A program made the translations under genes and the position numbers. Shown here in pieces: positions 1 through 7,575 of a DNA stretch of 64,000 bases (positions are counted from its first letter, which is position 1; each line of letters opens with the position of its first letter). This DNA comes from Ostreococcus mediterraneus. Its lineage: Eukaryota > Chlorophyta > Mamiellophyceae > Mamiellales > Bathycoccaceae. Where the stretch lies: assembly GCA_012295225.1 (NCBI GenBank), contig WMKK01000007.1:249231-313230 (forward strand). The letters are read 5' to 3'. The notes below the pieces were generated by a model. It had not been told where the DNA came from, did no database searches, and worked only from the letters and a program-made list of their open reading frames with translations.

Positions 1-535
1 CCTCTCCCCATGCCGTGACGTTCGCACTTGCATGTGCCACAAGAGTGGGTAACACGTCTTGTCGCTTCGCCTCCTTTGCGTACGCAGCGATCGCCTCAAA
101 CAATCCGAACTTCCCCGCCCCAGCCTTCGCGTCGTTGTACACAGAAATCGCACATCTCATGCGCAATTCCACGCGTTCGCTCGCACTCGCCGTGACACAT
201 TCCATAACACGTTTCATTGATCCTTCGTCCTCTCGCGCCAAGTTCGCCATAACGTGCACCACTCCCGCCGTCTCCTTGTCCCCGCCGTCGGAGAACAGCG
301 TCGGCGCCGCCTCGATCAAAGCCCCGAGCACTTCCGCATCCGTCTTCGCCATCAACGCCTTGGCGTACTTCTCCGCTTCGCCATCTACCACCTCAACGCT
401 CGCCTTGCCATCCTCCCCTTCCGTGCCAGGCGCCACCACCGAACTCGCCCGTTCGGTTTCGCCGTGGATCAAAACCCCCAAGACCTCGCACGCGCTCTGC
501 AGCGCTCGGCGTGGTTCGTGTTCGACGAACACCAT
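1..535 (-). CDS. EIF3M: Translation initiation factor eIF3 subunit M, N-terminal part (cut by window edge)
   Basis: Partial gene: the reading frame opens at an ATG at 535 and runs leftward past base 1 with no stop, giving about 178 residues. The translation is helical and ends in a stretch containing LRMRCAISVYN and YAKEAKRQDVLPTL, which lines up with the helical repeats before the PCI domain of eIF3m (family pattern LRLxxLxNLYN). eIF3m is a non-catalytic PCI subunit of eIF3 that helps recruit the 40S ribosome to mRNA in the cytosol. The C-terminal PCI domain lies outside the window. The gene is divergent from the RAD51D-like gene, with 161 bp between the two start codons. Identity rests on remembered family patterns, not a search; another PCI protein is the main alternative. 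Confidence 0.7.
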   Translation of the reverse strand, partial: MVFVEHEPRRALQSACEVLGVLIHGETERASSVVAPGTEGEDGKASVEVVDGEAEKYAKALMAKTDAEVLGALIEAAPTLFSDGGDKETAGVVHVMANLAREDEGSMKRVMECVTASASERVELRMRCAISVYNDAKAGAGKFGLFEAIAAYAKEAKRQDVLPTLVAHASANVTAWGE

Positions 536-696
536 GCTTCGTGTAGCGCGTGTGATCGATCCCAGGTGTGAACGTGTGCGGCACCACTGTTGGGTCGTCG
601 ACCGTCGTCGTCGTCGTCGTGTGTCGTCGTCGCGCCAACGCCAACGCCAACGCCACCCATCGATCGCGAGCCACGCATCGGTCGCCGCCATTTTCC

Positions 697-1782
697 ATGG
701 TGACGCCGAATGTCCGAACATTTGCGCGCGCCCGCCTCCTCCCACCCGGTGTCGCCCGTCCTTCACCCGCAGTCGTCGGTGGGGAGATGGACGAGGACGA
801 CGCGGACGTGGATGACGGGGGAGATGACGTCATCGTGAACCCCACACGCGTGCGACGAACTATGGAACGCACGATGCGCATGACACGCGTGTTGTGTGAT
901 GGCATCGATCGAGGAGGAGGAGGACACGCTCGTGGGACGACGAATCACCAGTGGTTTGCGTTGGAGGAGATTATGCACGAAGTCAACGCCAACGCCGTGG
1001 ATGGTACGGTGATTGAACGACAGTTGAGCTTGTTGAATTTCTTACCCACTGGGTGCGATGGCATTGATGACGTCTTGGGAGGGGGGTTGAGACAAGGGCA
1101 AGTTACAGAGATTACCGGGCCGAGCGCGTGCGGAAAGACGCAAGTGTGCTTGTCCGCGGCGGCGTCTGCGGCTGCACTTGGGCATCGCGTGGTGTACGTA
1201 GACACCACGGGAGGATTTTCTGGGTCACGCATTCGGGATTTTCATCGTGGGTTCGTCACTGAGGATGCCGATAAGCAGGAAGTGGCTGAACATTTGAAAC
1301 AAACGTTGAATTTGATTGCCATTCATCGCGTGCACGACGTGTTTACGTTGTTGAATCTGTTATCGCAACTCGGGGAAGAGGCGAGCGAGGACGATAATAA
1401 TCCTGAACATGCCACCATGGGCTTGCTCGTTATTGATTCTTTATCATCTTTGCTCTCGCCATTACTCACAAAGGCGCATCATCAAGGATATACCATCATG
1501 GCTACTGTCGCCGCGATGTTGCGCGGGTTGGCGACGACGCGCAAGACGGCGGTGCTCTACACCAATCACACCGTAAGCACTGGCCAAGACGCCGCAGCAG
1601 ACGACCAAGGTGGAAATCTCAAACCAGCTCTTGGCACGCGCTGGACTTCCATGCCTCATCGTCGATTGCGGTTGTCTAAAATCCCGGGCACCGGTTGGAA
1701 CTCAGCCTCTGTCATTTACGGCGTGAGCGCAAAACCCGTCAAATATCGCGTCGGGCGTAACAACATTCACAGTGATTCTTAA
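697..1782 (+). CDS. RAD51D: RAD51 paralogue D (RAD51D-like recombinase)
   Basis: A 361-residue RecA/RAD51-fold ATPase. Walker A is GPSACGKTQVCL (about residues 146-157), Walker B is the hydrophobic run ending LLVIDS, and a conserved late block reads GGNLKPALGTRW, the pattern typical of RAD51D rather than RAD51, DMC1 or XRCC3. RAD51D works with other RAD51 paralogues to load RAD51 on single-stranded DNA during homologous recombination in the nucleus. The frame is open further upstream, but only to a GTG; 697 is the first ATG, and an ATG at 787 is the alternative. The N-terminal helical region is short and acidic compared with the animal protein. No intron is needed. Confidence 0.85.
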   Translation: MVTPNVRTFARARLLPPGVARPSPAVVGGEMDEDDADVDDGGDDVIVNPTRVRRTMERTMRMTRVLCDGIDRGGGGHARGTTNHQWFALEEIMHEVNANAVDGTVIERQLSLLNFLPTGCDGIDDVLGGGLRQGQVTEITGPSACGKTQVCLSAAASAAALGHRVVYVDTTGGFSGSRIRDFHRGFVTEDADKQEVAEHLKQTLNLIAIHRVHDVFTLLNLLSQLGEEASEDDNNPEHATMGLLVIDSLSSLLSPLLTKAHHQGYTIMATVAAMLRGLATTRKTAVLYTNHTVSTGQDAAADDQGGNLKPALGTRWTSMPHRRLRLSKIPGTGWNSASVIYGVSAKPVKYRVGRNNIHSDS

Positions 1783-2046
1783 CGCGCGCGCTTCGCACTC
1801 ATTCTTTTGTTCTTTTGATGTTTGTAATCATATAGTACTGTATTGTAGCTGTGTTTTATTCGCCGTCTACTCTCGCCTTCTCGCGACGCGAGCGCTCGAA
1901 AACCACACCAGCGAAAGGTGGACATTGCCCTCGCACACCACATACCCAAGCGCGCGCTTTTCGTTCGTGCGCGTGTGAGTGAGTGCACGCGCGTGTGAGT
2001 GAACGCACATTCGGAACTACATCACAAATTCGCGTCGCGTGCCACC

Positions 2047-3846
2047 ATGTCTTTGACGGCGACACCCGCGCCGCGCGCGTGGCGTGCCAGCGCACCGCAG
2101 CGGCGCACCCACGGGGATCGCGGGCGCGTCCACGGAGTTGACAGCGCGATGCAACGACAGGCGCGCCAGCGGGTGGTGATGCGATCATCGTGGCGTCCGC
2201 AAACGCGCGTGATGTCACCGTTGGTACGACCGCGAGAAGTACCAGGGGAGCTCCCGTTGGTGGACCCCGAAGACTTGGTGCTTCTCGACGGCGAAGTGGG
2301 GCCAATCGTGCGGGCGACGCAAACTGATACGGATATTGATCGCGAGGCGTGGTACTTGCGAGCTATTTTAACTGCGAACGTGTACGATGTGGCGATTGAG
2401 TCCCCACTCGAACGTGCATCGCGTTTAAGCGACCGCATCGGGGCGAACATTTATTTAAAGCGCGAAGACATGCAACCCGTGTTTTCCTTCAAGTTGCGCG
2501 GCGCGTTTAATAGAATGAAGCAATTGAGTCAAGAGGAGCTGGATAGAGGAGCGATCACGGCATCGGCGGGTAACCACGCGCAGGGGGTGGCGCTTTCTGG
2601 GCAAAAGCTTGGATGTAAAGCTATCATCGCGATGCCAGTGACAACGCCAGCCATCAAGGTTGAAGCGGTGCGACGCTTGGGCGGAACGGTAGAATTGGTG
2701 GGTGAAAACTTCGATGCAACGCAGGCGTATGCAAAGAAGCGAGCCAAAGATGAAGGATTGACATTCATTCCTCCCTTCGATGATCCTTATGTGATTGCCG
2801 GTCAAGGTACGGTTGGCGTAGAGCTCTTGCGTCAACTGCCGTCGACGGATATTGTCTTTGTCCCCATCGGTGGTGGGGGCTTGGCGGCGGGTATTGCGGC
2901 GTATATTAAGGCGATTCGTCCCGAAGTCAAAGTAATCGGTGTGGAACCAGCTGGTGCAAATGCAATGGCCTTGTCACTTGCTCGCGGTGCGCGCGTGAAG
3001 TTGTCCAAGGTTGATGGATTTGCCGACGGCGTAGCGGTGCGCGAGCCAGGACGAGATTGCTTTGAGATTTGTCAGGCAATGCTTGACGGTATCATCACAG
3101 TCAAGACGGATCAAATTGCAGCTGCCATTAAGGATGTTTTTGGAGACACACGTTCCATTCTCGAACCCGCCGGTGCGGTTGCCGTGGCAGGTGCCAAGGC
3201 GTATTGTACCGCGCACGGCGTGACAGGAAATGTCGTCGCCATTACGTCGGGAGCAAACATGAACTTTGATCGTCTTCGTGTGATCTCAGAGATTGCAGAT
3301 CAAGGTGGTAAAGAAGAAGCAACCTTATTAAGCATTATTCCGGAAAAAAATGGCGCCTTTAAGAAGTTTGTGGAGACTGTAGGGGACAGAAGTATCTCTG
3401 AATTCAAGTATCGAATTCAAGATGCAAACGCGAGAGTATTGTACTCTATTGTGGTATCCAATCAAAGTGAAGTTGAGGACACTATGAAACGAATGAAAGC
3501 GCAAGGATTCGAGACTGTTGATTTGTCAAACGACGCTACGACGCAATTTCACCTTCGTCACATGACGGGTGGTAGAGTGAAGGTTGAAAACGAGGTGCTG
3601 TACAAGGTTGAAATTCCTGAACGCGCAGGCGCACTTGGAAACTTCCTCGACTTCATCAGCCCTAAGTGGGCGATTACGATGACGCACTATCGGTCAGACG
3701 GCGGACGTGTTGGTCAAGTATTATTTGGCATTCAGGTTCCCGACGCAGAGCGCGATGAATTCGAGAAGTGCCTGAACGAGTGCGAGTATTCGTACGATGA
3801 CATGTCGAGTAACATCGCCTTCCAAACCATGTTCGTCAACCATTAA
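2047..3846 (+). CDS. ILVA: Threonine deaminase, biosynthetic, plastid-targeted
   Basis: 599 residues. Threonine deaminase is a pyridoxal-phosphate enzyme that turns threonine into 2-oxobutanoate, the first committed step of isoleucine synthesis in the plastid. The PLP lysine sits in FSFKLRGAFNRM (SxKxRGA motif), followed by the substrate-binding SAGNHAQG and the glycine-rich phosphate-binding loop IGGGGLAAG. The C-terminal third carries two ACT-like regulatory domains, as in plant and bacterial biosynthetic forms that isoleucine inhibits. The first 80 or so residues are Arg/Ala/Ser-rich and look like a chloroplast transit peptide. The start at 2047 has a perfect GCCACCATG context; the open frame upstream begins only with GTG. 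Confidence 0.95.
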   Translation: MSLTATPAPRAWRASAPQRRTHGDRGRVHGVDSAMQRQARQRVVMRSSWRPQTRVMSPLVRPREVPGELPLVDPEDLVLLDGEVGPIVRATQTDTDIDREAWYLRAILTANVYDVAIESPLERASRLSDRIGANIYLKREDMQPVFSFKLRGAFNRMKQLSQEELDRGAITASAGNHAQGVALSGQKLGCKAIIAMPVTTPAIKVEAVRRLGGTVELVGENFDATQAYAKKRAKDEGLTFIPPFDDPYVIAGQGTVGVELLRQLPSTDIVFVPIGGGGLAAGIAAYIKAIRPEVKVIGVEPAGANAMALSLARGARVKLSKVDGFADGVAVREPGRDCFEICQAMLDGIITVKTDQIAAAIKDVFGDTRSILEPAGAVAVAGAKAYCTAHGVTGNVVAITSGANMNFDRLRVISEIADQGGKEEATLLSIIPEKNGAFKKFVETVGDRSISEFKYRIQDANARVLYSIVVSNQSEVEDTMKRMKAQGFETVDLSNDATTQFHLRHMTGGRVKVENEVLYKVEIPERAGALGNFLDFISPKWAITMTHYRSDGGRVGQVLFGIQVPDAERDEFEKCLNECEYSYDDMSSNIAFQTMFVNH

Positions 3847-3890
3847 CACTCACTTTAGACTAGCCTTTAGTTGTACTATTACAATCAATC

Positions 3891-4689
3891 TTATAAATCG
3901 ACTTTGAGTTCAATACGAGGCACGGTGACGTGATACGATCCAACGTCGATATCGAACGAGAATCGTTCTCCAGATGCGAGCTTGCCCTCAGCCTCTGGAG
4001 CGACACTCGAGACATCCCAACGCAAGCACCCCTTCACTCGTTCGTTCAACTCCAAATCCGCCGTACGTAACCCCTTTTTCTCTCGATGAAACGTTTGCAG
4101 TTGCCATCTAATGCCCCATTCATTCGTTGTCCCATCGAATTCCCCCACCCCACGAAGTGAAAGCGGCCCGTACGTCACGCGCTGTGTAAATGCCTCAATC
4201 TTTTTATCTTCTGGTTCAATCTGAATCTTCTTCATCACGCGCCAGAACAAAGGTTTTTTGCCTTCAAAGTCGACTTGGTCGTCATCAACATCATCATATT
4301 CACCACCCCGTGCGTTCGATTTCACCGAGAGCAAGTACCTTCTCGCGTGCACGTCAAATCGCATCCCGACAGATGTGTGCCCAATGCTACGCGCGAGATA
4401 CCCAATCCGTCAGTCACTCGTACACGCGCGCGCACCGCATTCGACCACCGCGCGCGACATCGACCTCATCGTCGCATTCACTCGCGTTCACGTACCGTTT
4501 CTTCATCTTAATCCTATACTCTGGGTTCAACTCGAACGAATATCGCTCATTCACATCGTTCAAGTGTTCTTCGCACGCACGCAACGCGGTGTTCACGCCC
4601 TCGCACACCGCACGCACGACGCTGAAACGTCCAGCGTTCGATCGCGTTTTTGCGTTCGCACCCGTCGTCGTCGTCGTCGTATCTCCCAT
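3891..4689 (-). CDS. Unrecognised protein, two exons, beta-rich C-terminus
   Basis: I do not recognise this gene. The C-terminal exon (3891-4386) reads through alternating hydrophobic and charged strands (for example FDIDVGSYHVTVPRIELKVDL split around it), suggesting a beta-rich fold. A short first exon ends near 4424-4436 and starts at ATG 4689. The exons are joined by a 37 bp intron (4387-4423, donor GTACGAG) or a 49 bp one (4387-4435, donor GTGCGC). Both keep frame and share an ACTGAC branch-like site and a GTAG acceptor. The product is about 253 residues. Its middle is acidic (YDDVDDDQVD). It is divergent from the RimP-like gene and convergent with threonine deaminase, 44 bp away. An outer-envelope pore-like barrel is possible but unproven. 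Confidence 0.5.
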
Positions 4690-4821
4690 CCTTCCCTCGG
4701 TCTCAACGGTGCGACGCGCGTCCAGTCGACGAGTGGCGTTCTGCAACGCCGTTCTCTGAGGGTACGTGTCCCGTGGTGTGTTTGTGTCTCGCACGACGTC
4801 GACGCACCAGTGCGCGACTCC

Positions 4822-4855
<34 letters not shown>
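4822..4855. repeat. (ACG)n trinucleotide tract
   Basis: About 11 uninterrupted ACG/CGT units just before the chosen start of the RimP-like gene; a second GAC run lies inside that gene at 5152-5180 and codes poly-aspartate. Seen directly. Confidence 0.9.
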
Positions 4856-4856
<1 letters not shown>

Positions 4857-4860
4857 GGTT

Positions 4861-5147
4861 ATGATGAAGATGATGATGATCACCACGAGCACGCGCGTGG
4901 GCGCGATGCGATTGTGTCGATCGACGACGCGAACGCGACCGAGCGCGGTGTGCGCCGCCTGGAGTAACCGACGACGACGTGGAGGCGATGGGCGCGACGA
5001 CGCGAGGAGGTATGCGAGGACGACGACGACCATGGCGACGACGACAATACCGACGGGGATTAAAACTATAGTTGACGCGCGTGGGATGTTCATGAGGACG
5101 TTCGCGTCATCGAAGAAGAATAAAGCGGGCGAAAAAGGTGGAGCGGT

Positions 5148-5181
<34 letters not shown>

Positions 5182-5811
5182 GAACTGGACGAAGACTTTG
5201 ACGTGGAGGAAGAAGTGACGATGGAGGAGTTCGACGATGACGATTCAGGTACATATATTGATACCGCAGGGACGAGTTACGGGGATTTAGCCCTCAAATG
5301 TTTGCAAGAAGTGTTGGATAGCGCAGAGTTTAAAGGTCAGTATGAAATTTTCTCACTCAAAGTGAACGAGTCGCGCAGGCGCGTGTTAGTCAGCATTGAC
5401 AAAGTCGATGATAAGTTTGGATCTCCAACATTAGACGAACTTACGTCTATTGTTCGAGCACACAATGCGTTACTAGAACTGAAAGGTTTTCCTGACGACG
5501 TAGCCGTGGAGACGGCGAGTCCGGGTGCGACGAGGAATTTGCGACTTCCACGTGAGCTCGAGCGCTTTTCCGAGTTGACAATGCGAGTGACATACAAGGG
5601 CACGGTGGAAAACCCTGATGCTACGAGTGATATCACTAAAGTGGTAGACATTGATGAGATCGACGACAGCGAAGTTGTGTTCAAGCTTGCAGATGTGGAA
5701 GAAAATCGTCCCACGAAAAAGGGCCAAGGTATGAATAAGAAGAGTCGAGAGTGGCGCCTTCGCATGCCACTCGATGCTGTGGTGCGAGCGAATCTATTCA
5801 TAGATATTTAA
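4861..5811 (+). CDS. RimP/DUF150-like ribosome maturation protein, organelle-targeted
   Basis: 316 residues from ATG 4861 (or 301 from ATG 4906). After an Arg/Thr-rich leader and an Asp/Glu-rich linker (a pure GAC run codes 9 aspartates), the C-terminal 180 residues follow the RimP/YhbC fold. They contain RRRVLVSIDK, then LTSIVRAHNALLE, then the signature VETASPGATRNLRLPRELERF, equivalent to the bacterial EVSSPGLDRPL block. A C-terminal SH3-like strand set follows. RimP helps mature the bacterial 30S subunit; the green-lineage relatives are plastid proteins. The open frame begins at 4258, but that extension is poly-Thr/Arg from a trinucleotide repeat and overlaps the gene on the other strand, so I did not use it. 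Confidence 0.75.
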
Positions 5812-5833
5812 TTCTAATTTTGCTAGGAATTTT

Positions 5834-6772
5834 CTACTTCTTCTTGTCTTCAGCTAGAAAGTTACCGCCAAAACTACGTGACACAATGTCAAACAAACTC
5901 CACGTGATGGCTTGTTGCACAGTACGTCTCGCCACGCGGGGGAGAGACCCCACCCACAACGCGCGCCAGCCCTCTTCTTTGATGATTTTTGTCAACGACA
6001 CAGGAACTCGCGAACCTCCACTGCGCGCTTGCATCATTCGACCGAGCTGTACTCGAGTACGAATGACGTCTGGTGGATGGGTCACAAACGTCGCCCCAGC
6101 GCCAGCGAGCGCCCCAGCGACAAACGTATCAAATGCTCCCGTCTCACGTTGCTGTAACCGCGCCACTTCACTCATGAGTGAACGAGTCTGCGTAAATAAT
6201 AAGAGGTTCAACCCAGAGAATGGCGCATCCCTCATTACCGTCGTCCCTACGCCACTAAACAAGCCGCGCGACCCCTCCTTACGGGCCACTTCCGCCAAAG
6301 CTGTAAACACCCCCTTACCCTGCACTCCTCCGTATTCCATTCGAGTCTTCACCACAGTAATTGGATTTAACAGTACTGCCGCTACCGTGCGCGCAGATGC
6401 GCCAGCAGTAAACATCGTCACCGATCGCGTGAATGAGCTCTCTGTCTTCGCGCTCTCGCGTGCGCTAAACTCCTTGGTCACGCGCTCGAGGAGAAAGAAA
6501 TACAACCCAGCCCCCGCGGTAGTTCGCATGCACGACGCCGATACACCTCGCCACAATCCTTTCACGCCTTGTTGTTGCACGACGTCTCGAGTGATGGTCA
6601 CCATACCTCGCGCGCCAGACAACTTTTGCGCCTGCATCCTCGTCTTCACCACTTCGAAAGGTTGCAAAAGCACGGATGACGTCAAGCCCGCGCTGGCGCC
6701 CCCGAAGAAGCTCGCGAGCGGATTCTTCTTCTTCGGCGCCGGCGTCTCTGCCGTTGCCACCGCCGCAACCAT
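5834..6772 (-). CDS. SLC25A38: Mitochondrial carrier, SLC25A38/Hem25 type
   Basis: 312 residues, the normal length for a mitochondrial carrier. Three repeats of about 100 residues each carry the Px[DE]xx[KR]x[KR] signature: QPFEVVKTRMQ, NPITVVKTRMEYG and HPPDVIRTRVQ. The middle block, with RDAPFSGLNLLLF and GLFSGVGTTVMRDAP, and the late RVARRTVQQAITW match the SLC25A38 subfamily, which carries glycine into mitochondria for haem synthesis. It acts in the inner mitochondrial membrane. The start has a good ACCATGG context. It is divergent from the helix-hairpin-helix gene (102 bp) and convergent with the RimP-like gene (22 bp). Other amino-acid carriers are less likely. Substrate is inferred from the family. 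Confidence 0.85.
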   Translation of the reverse strand: MVAAVATAETPAPKKKNPLASFFGGASAGLTSSVLLQPFEVVKTRMQAQKLSGARGMVTITRDVVQQQGVKGLWRGVSASCMRTTAGAGLYFFLLERVTKEFSARESAKTESSFTRSVTMFTAGASARTVAAVLLNPITVVKTRMEYGGVQGKGVFTALAEVARKEGSRGLFSGVGTTVMRDAPFSGLNLLLFTQTRSLMSEVARLQQRETGAFDTFVAGALAGAGATFVTHPPDVIRTRVQLGRMMQARSGGSRVPVSLTKIIKEEGWRALWVGSLPRVARRTVQQAITWSLFDIVSRSFGGNFLAEDKKK

Positions 6773-6874
6773 GGTTGCCCGATTCGTTCGAATCCGCGCG
6801 CGGCTGACTGCGGAAGAACGCGATAAAAGATGGCTTGGACATCACAGGGCGTCGGGCGACGCGCAACGTAAAAG

Positions 6875-7525
6875 ATGCCCCCGATTGCGCACCCCGAAGC
6901 GGTGACGTTGTGGAAAGATAAATCATCCACAGCCTGGGTGGCGTCGTACGACGCGTACGACGATCGCGTGCGCGCGTTGAACGACGCAAAGCTCGCCAAG
7001 CTCGATGCGTTTGTCACGCGCGAGTTGCCCGAGCTCGTCGAAGGACGGGAACCGTGGCACATCACCCGAGATGAGTACGTGAAGATCGTCGATTGGAAAC
7101 TCACGCGAGGGAAAAATAGACCTGGACTGCTGAACCGCGCGAAAGAGTTGAAAGATGACACTGTGCGTGAGGCGAGCACATTGGCGTTCGCTAAGGCTCG
7201 CGCGGCTAAAAGCGAAGCAGAAATGATTAGCGCGCTCGCACCGCTAACGGATCTAAGAGGATGTGGTCCAGCAACGGCTTCGGCTGTGATGGCCATTGTA
7301 GATGAACGATTTGCATTCTATTCCGACGAAGCGTTCGTCGTGGCGATCGGAAGCAAAGCAAGCAACTACACGCTTGCGCGATATCGTGACTTTTTACACG
7401 TGATGACGCGCAAATGTGAAGAATTGAATGACAAATCGAACACATTAACCGTGAGCCGTCTCGAACGAGCTCTTTGGAGTGCGGCATCGCTTTCCATGGC
7501 GAAAAAGATCGTGAAAAAGATGTAG
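6875..7525 (+). CDS. Small helix-hairpin-helix protein, HhH-GPD-like, function unknown
   Basis: 216 residues, all helical. A central block LTDLRGCGPATASAVMAI is a classic helix-hairpin-helix (LxGxGxxTA) of the kind that grips DNA backbone in HhH-GPD glycosylases. It is preceded by EYVKIVDWKLTRGKNRPGLL, a sequence pattern I recall from uncharacterised fungal and algal proteins. After the hairpin comes FAFYSDEAFVVAI. The aspartate there could be compared with the catalytic Asp of HhH-GPD enzymes, but the usual catalytic lysine or Asp spacing is not obvious to me. No targeting peptide. Divergent from the carrier gene. DNA binding is inference; no enzymatic claim is made. Confidence 0.7.
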   Translation: MPPIAHPEAVTLWKDKSSTAWVASYDAYDDRVRALNDAKLAKLDAFVTRELPELVEGREPWHITRDEYVKIVDWKLTRGKNRPGLLNRAKELKDDTVREASTLAFAKARAAKSEAEMISALAPLTDLRGCGPATASAVMAIVDERFAFYSDEAFVVAIGSKASNYTLARYRDFLHVMTRKCEELNDKSNTLTVSRLERALWSAASLSMAKKIVKKM

Positions 7526-7575
7526 CTTTTAGGCATGTTGTAAAATTAAATAATTTTCTGTTCTGCAAGCGCTAA

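Noticed and set aside
15-815. Long plus-strand frame over the eIF3m region
   Set aside because: Arg/Ser/Thr-rich antisense shadow of the eIF3m frame on the minus strand; no domain-like content.
1968-2005. Two copies of GCGCGTGTGAGTGA as a regulatory repeat
   Set aside because: Short, in a low-complexity GT/CA region, and similar words occur widely in this window.
4258-4860. N-terminal extension of the RimP-like frame
   Set aside because: Poly-Thr/Arg from the ACG repeat, and it overlaps the coding part of the divergent gene.
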